From: Polaribacter sp. NJDZ03 | Lineage (GTDB): Bacteria; Bacteroidota; Bacteroidia; Flavobacteriales; Flavobacteriaceae | DNA length: 64,000 nucleotides | Assembly: GCF_019263805.1 (NCBI RefSeq) | Contig: NZ_CP079195.1 | Coordinates: 3,087,001 to 3,151,000, forward strand | Direction of reading: 5' to 3' | In this document: positions 45,127-54,013 of the stretch, piece after piece | Position numbering within the stretch: the first letter of the stretch is position 1 | Layout: each line of letters starts with the position of its first letter | The notes under the pieces: model-generated | What the model was told of the DNA's origin: nothing | Seen by the model: only the letters and a program-made list of their open reading frames with translations | The model's database searches: none | Position numbers and translations under genes: made by a program

Positions 45127-46686
45127 TTAAGAGCTACAAGATAACATAGAGCAACCTACTTTATTCCGTGCCCATTCTGGTCTTTTTGCAAACCATTTTT
45201 CGCTTTCTGATTGTTCTGCATATGGTTTTTTTAATAGTTGAAACAATTCATCAATTAAAGTATAATTTCCTTTATCTGCTTCATCAATTGCTAGTTGAGA
45301 CATATAGTTTCTAAGCACATATTTAGGATTTACCAAATCCATTTGTTCTTTTCTTTCTTCGGATGAAATTCTTTCTATAGCAAGTCTATTCGCATACTTT
45401 TTAAACCAAGTATTCCATCTGTTCTCTACTTCTTTAGAAATGTTTTCTAAATCGTAAAAAGCATCTTCTATCAATTTAAAAGCGGTTGTTGTATCAGAAA
45501 AACGACTTAAATTTCTAAAGAAAATTGTCATGTCTGTTTCTACCAATTGTATATTATCTTCTAATTCTTGTATCAGTCTTACGTCCTCTTCATCCGAAGA
45601 AACCAAACCTAACTTCGATTTCATCATTAATAAAGATTGGGTTTCAAAATCAATTTTATATTGCTCTAAGATTGCATTTAAAGGATCTACTTCTTCAATA
45701 ATTGGATACAAAGCATTTGCCAATTGATATAAATTCCACAAACCAATATTTGGCTGATTTCCGTAACGGTAACGTTTGTGTTGACTGTCTGTTGTATTTG
45801 GTGTCCAGCCAAAATCGAAACCTTCTAACCAACCATAAGGTCCAAAATCTATGGTTAAACCTAAGATAGACATGTTATCGGTATTCATTACACCGTGTAC
45901 AAAACCAACACGTTGCCAATCGATAATCATTTTTAACGTACGCTCAGAAACTTCCTTAAAAAAGTTGATATAACTTTCTTTTGATGGAGCTCCTAAATGC
46001 GGAAAATGATGTTTGATGGTATAATCTACCAAACCCTTTAAATTTTCGGTGTCTTTTCTAGCTGCAAAAATCTCGAAACTTCCAAAACGTAAAAAGCTCG
46101 GTGAAATTCTAGAAACAATAGCCCCTTTTTCATAAGCCGGATTTCCGTCGTATAAAACATCTCGTAAAACAGTATCACCAGATAAACTTAAAGACAAAGA
46201 TCTTGTGGTAGGAACTCCTAAATGAAACATAGCTTCTGCACATAAATATTCTCTTACAGAAGAACGTAAAACCGCCAAACCATCTGCAGTTCTAGAATAC
46301 GGCGTTTCGCCTGCTCCTTTTAATTGTACTTTCCAGTTCTTATGTTGATGTTCAACTTCAAATAAATTAATAGCTCTTCCGTCTCCTAATTGTCCTGCCC
46401 AATTGCCAAATTGATGTCCGCCATAACACATTGCAAACGGTTTTGTATTCGGATAAATTTCATTTCCGGTAACAATGTTTTTAAAGAATTCAGATTTTAA
46501 ATCTTCTTTTGAAATACCCAATTCAGCAGCCATTTCTGGTGAAACGTGTAAAATTGCTGGTTTTGCAGTTTTCTTAGGATTTGCAAAAGAAAAAGCAGCA
46601 TTTTCTACTTGTCTTCTTGAGTTTTCTAAATTAGAATCTGCAGGCAGTTCTGAAGTAAAAGTATCTTTTATATTTAGTTTCATCAT
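45127..46686 (-). CDS. selO: Protein adenylyltransferase SelO
   Basis: A pseudokinase-fold enzyme that transfers AMP to Ser/Thr/Tyr of target proteins. The protein is 519 residues, the family length. Hallmarks are YGGHQFGNWAGQLGDGRAI, QLKGAGETPYSRTADGLAVL, and GVMNTDNMSILGLTIDFGPY (DFG-like metal site). It ends CSMLSCSS, the cysteine-rich tail where eukaryotic SelO has selenocysteine. SelO is linked to oxidative stress and protein glutathionylation. The start overlaps the glutaredoxin stop (ATGATG/TGA), so it is coupled to it. Confidence 0.96.
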   Translation of the reverse strand: MMKLNIKDTFTSELPADSNLENSRRQVENAAFSFANPKKTAKPAILHVSPEMAAELGISKEDLKSEFFKNIVTGNEIYPNTKPFAMCYGGHQFGNWAGQLGDGRAINLFEVEHQHKNWKVQLKGAGETPYSRTADGLAVLRSSVREYLCAEAMFHLGVPTTRSLSLSLSGDTVLRDVLYDGNPAYEKGAIVSRISPSFLRFGSFEIFAARKDTENLKGLVDYTIKHHFPHLGAPSKESYINFFKEVSERTLKMIIDWQRVGFVHGVMNTDNMSILGLTIDFGPYGWLEGFDFGWTPNTTDSQHKRYRYGNQPNIGLWNLYQLANALYPIIEEVDPLNAILEQYKIDFETQSLLMMKSKLGLVSSDEEDVRLIQELEDNIQLVETDMTIFFRNLSRFSDTTTAFKLIEDAFYDLENISKEVENRWNTWFKKYANRLAIERISSEERKEQMDLVNPKYVLRNYMSQLAIDEADKGNYTLIDELFQLLKKPYAEQSESEKWFAKRPEWARNKVGCSMLSCSS

Positions 46687-46919
46687 AATGTGTCAATCCA
46701 TTTAATCAAATCTTTATCTGAAGGATTTCTTAGTTTTTTATCATTAATAGTAATTGTAGGAAAATTTAGTTTTCTATTTTCATACAAGTTACGTAATTGT
46801 TCGGCAAAAATCTCATTCTTTTTTACATCTAAAAACGCGTAATCTAAATTACGCGTTTCTAAAAATGTTTTATAATATTGAGTTTTATGACAGCTTTCTG
46901 TGCCAAGTAATTTTATCAT
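46683..46919 (-). CDS. Glutaredoxin-like small protein, monothiol
   Basis: A 78-residue thioredoxin-fold protein. TESCHKTQYYKTFLETRN has a single Cys at the redox site (CHKT), LNFPTITINDKKL gives the cis-Pro loop, and NPSDKDLIKWI the end helix. Single-Cys glutaredoxins act with glutathione or other low-molecular-weight thiols, or carry Fe-S clusters. It is directly upstream of and overlapping selO, whose activity in other bacteria involves glutaredoxin glutathionylation; the pairing here supports a functional link. Confidence 0.85.
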   Translation of the reverse strand: MIKLLGTESCHKTQYYKTFLETRNLDYAFLDVKKNEIFAEQLRNLYENRKLNFPTITINDKKLRNPSDKDLIKWIDTL

Positions 46920-46941
46920 TTTATTTACTAAAAAAGGATTC

Positions 46942-46953
46942 CTGCCTAGGCAG
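46942..46953. repeat. Short palindrome between msrA and the glutaredoxin gene
   Basis: CTGCCTAGGCAG is a perfect 12-bp palindrome set in GGATTC-type sequence. With 47512-47592 it frames msrA on both sides. Confidence 0.6.
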
Positions 46954-46964
46954 AAAGGATAGAA

Positions 46965-47501
46965 TTACGTCAATTTATCTGCATGTAATTTTCTCAATTT
47001 AGCTAATTTTGGCTCAATAACAAAACTACAATATCCTTGTTGTGTATTTTCTCTATAATAATTTTGATGCTCTTCTGTTGCTTTATAAAAAATAGGTAAA
47101 GCACTTAACTCAGTAACTATCTTGTTATTATAATAATCTTGAATCTGTTTTAAAACTTCTGAAGCAATTTTTTGCTGGTTTTCATCATGATAAAAAACCA
47201 CAGATCTATATTGTGTTCCTCTATCTGCACCTTGCTGATTTAGGGTTGTAGGATCGTGCGTGGTCATAAAAATAACTAAAATATCTTCGTAAGAAATAAT
47301 ATTTGCATCATACGTTATTTGAATTACTTCTGCATGACCTGTTAAACCAGAGCAAATTTCTCTGTAGGTTGGTTCTCCAGGAACATTACCACCTGCATAA
47401 CCAGAAACTACTTTTTCTACGCCTTTTACTTCTTGGAATACAGCTTCTGTACACCAAAAACATCCACCTCCTAAAGTGGCAGTTTGTAAATTTTTATTCA
47501 T
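46965..47501 (-). CDS. msrA: Peptide-methionine (S)-S-oxide reductase
   Basis: Repairs S-epimers of methionine sulfoxide. The protein is 178 residues. The catalytic Cys is in GGGCFWCTEAVFQEVKGVEK, followed by GYAGGNVPGEPTYREICSG and LTGHAEVIQITYD, and YRSVVFYHDENQ later, all standard. There is no signal peptide, so it is cytoplasmic. It lies between msrB and the glutaredoxin gene on the same strand. Confidence 0.97.
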   Translation of the reverse strand: MNKNLQTATLGGGCFWCTEAVFQEVKGVEKVVSGYAGGNVPGEPTYREICSGLTGHAEVIQITYDANIISYEDILVIFMTTHDPTTLNQQGADRGTQYRSVVFYHDENQQKIASEVLKQIQDYYNNKIVTELSALPIFYKATEEHQNYYRENTQQGYCSFVIEPKLAKLRKLHADKLT

Positions 47502-47511
47502 TTATATTTTC

Positions 47512-47592
47512 TCTGTCATTACGAAGAAGAATGACGGAGTAATCTCTATATTAATAATAAGATTCCTCCTCGTTCCTCGTTCGGAATGACAT
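47512..47592. repeat. Intergenic imperfect inverted repeat between msrB and msrA
   Basis: TGTCATTACGAAGAAGAATG at the left and CCTCGTTCGGAATGACATT at the right form a long imperfect inverted repeat (TGTCATT...GGAATGACA ends). It is of the widespread flavobacterial intergenic type. No ORF is inside it. Confidence 0.6.
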
Positions 47593-47612
47593 TAGACTTT
47601 TTTTTAATTAAA

Positions 47613-48059
47613 TTATTTTTTATCAATAACCATAGATTCTGAGTTAATACAATAACGCAATCCACTTGGTTCTGGCCCATCAGGAAAAATGTGACCTAAA
47701 TGTCCGTCACAGGTATTGCACATCACTTCAACTCGCACCATACCAAAAGAAACATCTTTGTGATATTTAATGGCATTCTCTTTAATAGGTTGCGTAAAAC
47801 TTGGCCAACCAGAACTAGACTCAAACTTTATGGTAGAATCAAATAGTGGTGTGTTACAACAAACACAGTTATATTGGCCTTCATCATAAATACTGCACAA
47901 AGCACCAGAATTTGGTCTTTCTGTTCCTTTTTGTCTTGTAATTCTAAATTGCTCTTCTGTTAATTGAGCTCTCCATTCTTTTTCGGATTTCTCTACTCTT
48001 TTATCTGGAGTTGGATTTCCTTTAACACTAAAATTGATAATTTCTTTCCAAGTAAGCAT
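47613..48059 (-). CDS. msrB: Peptide-methionine (R)-S-oxide reductase
   Basis: Repairs R-epimers of methionine sulfoxide. The protein is 148 residues. Structural zinc cysteines are in YNCVCCNTPLF and VMCNTCDGHLGHIF. The catalytic motif is LRYCINSESM with Cys near 140. SSGWPSF is conserved. It is the first gene of the redox cluster on this strand. The 195 bp upstream to the divergent HD gene has no clear motif. Confidence 0.97.
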   Translation of the reverse strand: MLTWKEIINFSVKGNPTPDKRVEKSEKEWRAQLTEEQFRITRQKGTERPNSGALCSIYDEGQYNCVCCNTPLFDSTIKFESSSGWPSFTQPIKENAIKYHKDVSFGMVRVEVMCNTCDGHLGHIFPDGPEPSGLRYCINSESMVIDKK

Positions 48060-48254
48060 ATTTTGATTTCTTTCTTTTTTAAAATATTAATTTTGTAATG
48101 CGATCACATTTTTAGACGTATAAACACTTGTTACCTTACAAATAATTGTTAATTTGTGGGCGGTTGAAAGCAAAACATAAATTTACGACCAATATTGATA
48201 GAGTAGGGGAATGAATGATCATTTATTCCTATTTATTTATAAAATAATTTTACA

Positions 48255-49457
48255 ATGAGCACCTTAACTGTTACTGCAGAAAAATATGTTTTTAATTTAT
48301 TAAATAAGGAGTTAGATGCTGTTTATGTATATCATAACATAACACATACACAAGATGTAGTTGCTTATACCTCGGAGCTTGCAAAAAATTTAAATATTGA
48401 TGCAATTTCTAAAGAAAATTTACAGCTTGCAGCTTTGTTTCATGATACCGGTTTTATAAAAGGTGCAAAAAATCATGAGGCCGAAAGTGTAAAAATAGCT
48501 ACCAGTTTTTTAAAAGACAACAATGTTGATGCAGAAAGAATAGAAGCAATCTCTAAATTGATTTTAGCTACTAAAATGGGACATCAATCTGATGATGTTT
48601 TAGAGCAGATTATAATGGATGCAGATTGTGCACATTTAGGAAGTAAAAGTTTTATAGATAAGTTAGAGTTGTTAAGAAAAGAATGGGAAAGTACAGAAAA
48701 TAAGAAGTTTTTAGATACAGAATGGAATGAGATAAACATAGATTTTTTAACAAAAGAACATAAATTTCATACCGTTTATGCTTTAAAAAATTGGAGTACA
48801 AGAAAAGATAAGAATGTCTCTAAATTATTAAAAAATCAACATAAAACAAAAGAAGATTCAGCAAAGTTTAAGCAGAAAAAAGAAGCATTAAAATTGAAGA
48901 AAAATAAAAGTGAAGTTCCAGAGAGAGGTGTGGAAACCATGTTTAGAGTGGCTTTAAAAAACCACATGACATTAAGTAATATTGCAGATACGAAAGCAAA
49001 TATTTTACTTTCTGTAAATGCTATTATTGTTTCTTTAGCAATGGCTAATTTAATACCAAAGTTAGACAAGCCTTCTAATAGCTACTTAATTATACCTACA
49101 GTAATTTTTGTTGTTTTTACTGTTGCCTCTATAATATTATCTATTTTGGCTACAAGACCAAATGTTACCGAAGGTAAATTTACTAAGGAAGATGTGGCTA
49201 ATAAAAAGGTAAACTTATTATTCTTTGGTAATTTTCATCAAATGAAATTACCAGATTTTGAATGGGGAATTCAAGAGATGATGCAAGATAGAGATTATTT
49301 ATATGGCTCTTTAACCAAAGATCTGTACTTTTTAGGCTTGGTTTTAAATAGAAAATATAAAATATTAAGAATTACATATACCGTTTTTATGATTGGTATT
49401 ATTGTAAGTGTGTTAGCTTTTGCAATTTCTTTTTATGGTTTAGAAATTGTTGCTTAA
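48255..49457 (+). CDS. HD-domain phosphohydrolase fused to a Pycsar-effector-type transmembrane domain
   Basis: A 400-residue protein. Residues about 20-135 form an HD domain: His27 and His31 (YHNITHTQ), HD pair 63-64 (AALFHDTGF), His74 and Asp122/124 (MDADCAHLG). A basic linker (about 180-220) follows. Residues about 225-400 match the Pycsar effector TM domain (DUF5706 type): LSNIADTKANILLSVNAIIV, then two spans at about 277-298 and 371-394, and LLFFGNFHQMKLPDF and YLYGSLTKDLYFLGLVLNRK. In Pycsar this domain is a membrane effector triggered by a cyclic pyrimidine. No cyclase gene is nearby. Its stop overlaps the convergent GAF gene. Confidence 0.88.
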   Translation: MSTLTVTAEKYVFNLLNKELDAVYVYHNITHTQDVVAYTSELAKNLNIDAISKENLQLAALFHDTGFIKGAKNHEAESVKIATSFLKDNNVDAERIEAISKLILATKMGHQSDDVLEQIIMDADCAHLGSKSFIDKLELLRKEWESTENKKFLDTEWNEINIDFLTKEHKFHTVYALKNWSTRKDKNVSKLLKNQHKTKEDSAKFKQKKEALKLKKNKSEVPERGVETMFRVALKNHMTLSNIADTKANILLSVNAIIVSLAMANLIPKLDKPSNSYLIIPTVIFVVFTVASIILSILATRPNVTEGKFTKEDVANKKVNLLFFGNFHQMKLPDFEWGIQEMMQDRDYLYGSLTKDLYFLGLVLNRKYKILRITYTVFMIGIIVSVLAFAISFYGLEIVA

Positions 49458-51841
49458 GCTTCAATTTCTTTTATCAAATCATTAAAAGTTATGGTTTTGG
49501 TTTCATCAAAATTTTCTTGATATTTAACCTCAACTCGTAATGCTTTTAATCCGGAAGCACCTTGTAAGTCTTCTAATTCTAAGAATTCAATTTTTCCTAA
49601 TTGATTTTTAGATTGTAAGTAATTAATGTACTTTATGTACTCTGTAGCATCTTTATCTTGAGAATATACAATGGCAATTTTTCCAGGAACTGTTAAACGG
49701 TTATTTGTTCCTTTAATGTTTGCTTTGTCAATTCTCTTTTTTATAATTTCGTATCTAATATTATAAGCTCCGTCTACATCAAACTGCTTTTCATCCATTC
49801 TAAATTTAATAGCCATTGCATTGCTATGTACTAGAATTAAAGAAGCTACTTGTAAATCATGTTGCATGTTTTTACGCTCATAAAATGCCAAGTTTTCCAT
49901 TTCATAAGTGGTTTGTAATTGCCACAAACGTAGGTTGTATAAATACAAACTATCAAACGTTTTATTTTTTGTAATTGTTTGGCCTATGTACATATTGTAC
50001 TCTACACCATCTGTTTTGTATCGCTCAAAATAATGAGGAAACATTTCTTGTGCTTGCTTTTGTTTGTTGTCTAAGAATTGTGCTAATTTGTCATTTAAAA
50101 GTGTAACACTATTCTCATACTCTTTTCTTTTTTCATATACCACATTTAGATTTTTATCTAAACGGTTCATATAAACACTCACTTTCTGAGAGAGTTCTGT
50201 ACTAATTTTATTAATATGATTAAAAACAGGATAGATCTCTCTGCTTAAAAAATCTAAAATACTTATTTCATCACCTGCATTTAAACCTTTTTTAACATCA
50301 TTTAAATAAGAGGTAACCCTAAACATTAACTCATTATAAATAGGAAGTCTTTCTGTTTTACAGGCATCTTTTAATACTGTAATTGCTAAGGTTAATTGCG
50401 TGGTTAAATCTTCTTGAATTGCTTCATTTCTAGCAATAGAAGACCCTTTTATATCGCTTTGCCCAAACAACGGATACACTTCATTAAATACAATTTCGTC
50501 TAATTTTGCATTGCTATTACTTTGACGAGCTGCATGGTATTTTTCTGCAGCTTCATAAAAACGCCATTTTACAGAACTATGTATAGATGTATAATTTTCT
50601 TGAATGGTAGCTTCTAATATATTTTGACGCTCTTCTGAAGTTCTTTTTACAGCGGCTTCAAAAACAGGAATTATATCTTTTAATTTATTGATGTTTACAG
50701 AGTTTAAATCATACGCCCTTGGTGAAGCAATTTCTAATAAAGCCAAGTCTCCATTGTCTGTTGCTTTAATAGGGATAAGTATAATACTCTGAATATTGTT
50801 TTCTTGAAGGTTCTGAGAAAAAAGATTATTATTTGTTTTTAATCCATATTCAGATACGTCAGAAATGATAAAAGTTTCATGGTCTTTAAATACTTTTTGC
50901 AATATAACGTTGCAAAAATAGCCTGAATCGCAATTTATTTCTGATCCATGGTTTAAAATTAAACTATTGGATTTATTAACCTGTGTTTCACAAATTTTAG
51001 CATTGACGTTATCAAAAATAGAATACCCCAATTTTAAATCTCTAATACTGTAAAAATCTCTTAAATTACTTTGAAGCTTCGGAATTAAATCTTGTCCGCC
51101 TTCTAATAGGTTTGCTTTAATAGAAGACAACATTTCCTCTGAAGTAACATCAAACAAACTAATAAGTCCAAATCCTTTAAAAATATAACTATTCGGAGGG
51201 AATTTCTCTTTCCATAAGGCTACATTATCAAAGTTATTAAGTAATTCTTTAAAATCTTTTTCTGTTAATTTCGGTGCATTTTCTGTAGCTGTAATTTCAG
51301 AAAAATCACCATTAAAGGTGGTTCTATAATATTTCATTGTTCCAGTTGTACTATCTGGAATATCAAAATAGAAGGGTCTTTTTAGATCAACATTAAAACC
51401 ATGAACAAAGCTTAAAATAAATGTACATGCCATAATGTACATACTGTCTTCTTCAAAATTCCGAACATTTAATTCGAAATTATCACCTGCATTTTTTAAA
51501 ATATTTTCAAAACGATTTGTAAATTTAAAAGAAGTAAAAGAGAAAGGAATACTTGCTGCTTTTATTTCATTTAATAATAAAGGTTCTGGAAATAAGGGGT
51601 TTAGTAATAAATCTATCTGTTCTTTATATTTATCTAATAAAGAGTAATCAGAAAAACCATCATTTAATTCTGGATGCTTGTTAATTAATTGCACCATTTT
51701 TTTAGCAGAACTATGATATGGATGTTTTGCATATTCAATATCCGCATACTTTTCAAACAAGTCAAAAACCTTGTTAAAAGATACGTTTAGTTGTAATGGT
51801 AAATCTGTTTCAGCTGCTAACTTAGATTCAATAATTTTCAT
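49454..51841 (-). CDS. Large GAF-domain protein, unknown function
   Basis: A 795-residue soluble protein with no signal peptide. The middle part (about 275-405; SLILNHGSEINCDSGYFCNV, IQSIILIPIKATDNGDLALL) reads as a GAF-type sensor domain. The flanks are mostly helical, and the C-terminal 350 residues (LTQLTLAITVLKDACKTERL, YNVYIGQTITKNKTFDSLYL-like region) are long helices without an enzymatic motif. There is no kinase, cyclase or HTH module, so the output is unknown. It converges on the HD/Pycsar-like gene with a 4-bp stop overlap; I believe this pairing recurs in Flavobacteria, but cannot check it here. Confidence 0.8.
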   Translation of the reverse strand: MKIIESKLAAETDLPLQLNVSFNKVFDLFEKYADIEYAKHPYHSSAKKMVQLINKHPELNDGFSDYSLLDKYKEQIDLLLNPLFPEPLLLNEIKAASIPFSFTSFKFTNRFENILKNAGDNFELNVRNFEEDSMYIMACTFILSFVHGFNVDLKRPFYFDIPDSTTGTMKYYRTTFNGDFSEITATENAPKLTEKDFKELLNNFDNVALWKEKFPPNSYIFKGFGLISLFDVTSEEMLSSIKANLLEGGQDLIPKLQSNLRDFYSIRDLKLGYSIFDNVNAKICETQVNKSNSLILNHGSEINCDSGYFCNVILQKVFKDHETFIISDVSEYGLKTNNNLFSQNLQENNIQSIILIPIKATDNGDLALLEIASPRAYDLNSVNINKLKDIIPVFEAAVKRTSEERQNILEATIQENYTSIHSSVKWRFYEAAEKYHAARQSNSNAKLDEIVFNEVYPLFGQSDIKGSSIARNEAIQEDLTTQLTLAITVLKDACKTERLPIYNELMFRVTSYLNDVKKGLNAGDEISILDFLSREIYPVFNHINKISTELSQKVSVYMNRLDKNLNVVYEKRKEYENSVTLLNDKLAQFLDNKQKQAQEMFPHYFERYKTDGVEYNMYIGQTITKNKTFDSLYLYNLRLWQLQTTYEMENLAFYERKNMQHDLQVASLILVHSNAMAIKFRMDEKQFDVDGAYNIRYEIIKKRIDKANIKGTNNRLTVPGKIAIVYSQDKDATEYIKYINYLQSKNQLGKIEFLELEDLQGASGLKALRVEVKYQENFDETKTITFNDLIKEIEA

Positions 51842-51916
51842 GTCTTATAAATAGAATAGAATTACAATATTACTATTGTCTTAGACGTGTAAAGGTAACA
51901 AACGTTACAAATAGGT

Positions 51917-53227
51917 TTATTTCTGTCTAAAATATATAGTAATTGGTACTCCAGAAAAATCGTAAATATCTCTTAATTTGTTTTCAAGAAAACGTCTGTA
52001 AGAATCTCTAACGTATTGTGGTAAGTTACAGAAAAATACAAATTGCGGTGTTTGCGTAGGCAATTGCATACAGTATTTAATTTTTACAAACTTTCCTTTT
52101 ATTGCAGGAGGTGGAGAAGTTTTAATGATGTCTAACATAGTCTCATTAAACTTACTTGTCTGTATTTTTGTTTTTCTTTTCTGAAAAACTTCAACTGCAG
52201 TTTCTATTGCTTTAAACAAACGTTGTTTAGTTAAAGCAGAAATAAATACAATTGGCACATCTGTAAAAGGTTCAATTTGTTTTCTAACCATTGCTTCAAA
52301 ATCTCGCATGGTATTGGTTTCTTTCTCTATTAAATCCCATTTATTAATTAAGATTACAACTCCTTTTCTGTTTTTTTCTGCCAACCAAAATATATTTTGA
52401 TCCTGACCTTCAAAACCACGAGTAGCATCTACAACTAAAACAATAACATCAGAATATTCTATGGTACGTACAGCACGCATTACAGAATAAAATTCTAAAT
52501 CTTCTTTAACTCTAGATTTTTTACGAATCCCAGCAGTATCTACTAAGTTAAAATCGAAACCAAATCGATTGTATTGTGTATCAATAGAATCTCTAGTTGT
52601 ACCTGCAATATCTGTTACAATATTTCTATCTTGCCCAATTAAAGCGTTTATAAATGAAGATTTTCCTGCATTTGGTCTTCCAACTACAGCAAATCTTGGT
52701 AATGCTTCTTTTTCTAAATCTACTTCTTCTGGTGCTGGCATTCTTTCTGCTAATGCATCTAGTAATTCTCCAGTTCCACTTCCGTTAATAGACGCAATTG
52801 TAAAGTATTCTCCTAAGCCTAAGTTGTAAAACTCTATAGCGTCAGGCTCACGCATTGCGTTATCTACTTTGTTAACTACCGTAAAGATTGGTTTTTTAAC
52901 CTTGCGTAAAAGTTTTGCAACTTCTGCATCCATAGGTGTAATACCGTCTTCTACGTTTACAACAAAAACAATTAAATCTGCTTCTTCAATGGCAAGATTT
53001 ACTTGTTTTCTAATTTCACCTTCAAAAATATCGTCAGAACCAGTAATGTATCCACCAGTATCGATTACTGAAAATTCTTTACCATTCCAGTCAGATTTTC
53101 CATAATGTCTATCTCTTGTAACTCCGCTTACAGAATCTACAATGGCTTCTCTTCTTTGTACCAGTCTATTAAAAAGCGTTGACTTTCCTACATTTGGTCT
53201 TCCTACAATGGCAACAATACTGTTCAT
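51917..53227 (-). CDS. der: Ribosome-assembly GTPase Der (EngA)
   Basis: A tandem-GTPase needed for 50S subunit assembly; 436 residues. The first G domain begins [18 protein letters not shown] and has DTGGY and NKVD; the second begins [18 protein letters not shown] and has DTAGI and NKWD. The C-terminal KH-like domain is [15 protein letters not shown] start at the ATG 53225-53227 because the promoter box at 53246-53253 lies inside the longer frame. Confidence 0.97.
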   Translation of the reverse strand: MNSIVAIVGRPNVGKSTLFNRLVQRREAIVDSVSGVTRDRHYGKSDWNGKEFSVIDTGGYITGSDDIFEGEIRKQVNLAIEEADLIVFVVNVEDGITPMDAEVAKLLRKVKKPIFTVVNKVDNAMREPDAIEFYNLGLGEYFTIASINGSGTGELLDALAERMPAPEEVDLEKEALPRFAVVGRPNAGKSSFINALIGQDRNIVTDIAGTTRDSIDTQYNRFGFDFNLVDTAGIRKKSRVKEDLEFYSVMRAVRTIEYSDVIVLVVDATRGFEGQDQNIFWLAEKNRKGVVILINKWDLIEKETNTMRDFEAMVRKQIEPFTDVPIVFISALTKQRLFKAIETAVEVFQKRKTKIQTSKFNETMLDIIKTSPPPAIKGKFVKIKYCMQLPTQTPQFVFFCNLPQYVRDSYRRFLENKLRDIYDFSGVPITIYFRQK

Positions 53228-53245
53228 CTCTATTGAAAATTTTTG

Positions 53246-53253
53246 CAAAGATA
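53246..53253 (-). promoter_or_regulatory. Predicted -7 box for der
   Basis: TATCTTTG on the minus strand matches TAnnTTTG and ends 18 bp before the chosen start. It excludes the upstream start at 53248. Confidence 0.5.
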
Positions 53254-53404
53254 CAATTTAAGCTTGTAAGAAAGATGTAAAAAATAAAGTCTTTAAAATA
53301 CTAAAAAAAATCTAAGGAAGTTTGTCTGTTTTTTTTATTGATTTTAGCTTGAATTGTTATCAAAATGGAATTTTTAATTACATTTAAAAAATAATATCAA
53401 TTTA

Positions 53405-53914
53405 ATGAGTATTCAAGAAAAAAGAAATAGTGATTTTTTTTTAAGACCTAGGTTTTCTATTGACTTAGAAGAGAATTCGGAAGAATTGCTAGAAAGAATT
53501 ACAAGGTATCTAAAAAGTGATGCTTGTATATATCGAAGTAATGTTGCAGATAAACATGTTTTTATTGATATTCCTGTAAGGAAAAGTCATTTTTGGTCGC
53601 CTCAATTGCATTTTGAAATTGTAGAAGTTAGTGAGAGTTCATCTACTTTAAAAGGACTTTTTGGGCCAAAACCACAAGTCTGGACACTTTTTATGTTTGT
53701 CCATTTTGTGGTAGCCACCTTGTTTTTAGGAGTAGGAGTGTTTGCTTACGTGCAATATAGGTTAGCAGAAAGTTTGGTGTTTCCTATTGCTGTTTTAGTT
53801 GCACTGCCTTTAATATGGCTGTTGTTATATTTTTTGGGAAGTATAGGTAAGGAGACAGGGAAAAATCAGATGAAAGAATTACACAGTCTATTAATCACTA
53901 TTATTGAGCAATAA
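53405..53914 (+). CDS. Small two-span membrane protein, unknown function
   Basis: A 169-residue protein. A soluble N-terminal domain (about 1-90, FSIDLEENSEELLERITRYL, FIDIPVRKSHFWSPQLHFEI) with an SRPBCC-like or small sensor look precedes two TM helices (about 93-115 and 124-146). Similar plans occur in Flavobacteria without known roles. A strong terminator follows at once, so it is a single-gene unit between der and era. Confidence 0.78.
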   Translation: MSIQEKRNSDFFLRPRFSIDLEENSEELLERITRYLKSDACIYRSNVADKHVFIDIPVRKSHFWSPQLHFEIVEVSESSSTLKGLFGPKPQVWTLFMFVHFVVATLFLGVGVFAYVQYRLAESLVFPIAVLVALPLIWLLLYFLGSIGKETGKNQMKELHSLLITIIEQ

Positions 53915-53920
53915 ATATTA

Positions 53921-53974
53921 ATATCATTCCCGTTTTGTCTGTTGAAAGCAACATTAACGGGAATGATATTTTTA
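53921..53974 (+). terminator. Strong terminator after the small membrane-protein gene
   Basis: A perfect 14-bp stem ATATCATTCCCGTT (53921-53934) / AACGGGAATGATAT (53956-53969) with a 21-nt loop is followed by TTTTTAAT. It starts 6 bp past the stop and faces the era gene's end, so it may serve both. Confidence 0.85.
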
Positions 53975-54013
53975 ATAAACCTTTTAAAATAGGTCTAATA
54001 GAGATCTTTTAAA

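Noticed and set aside
42379..48059. Recently acquired genomic island
   Set aside because: No integrase, tRNA boundary or composition shift was seen; the cluster's genes are typical of Flavobacteria.
48255..51841. Complete Pycsar anti-phage system
   Set aside because: Only the effector-like domain is recognisable. No uridylate/cytidylate cyclase is seen in either neighbour, and the GAF protein has no cyclase motifs.
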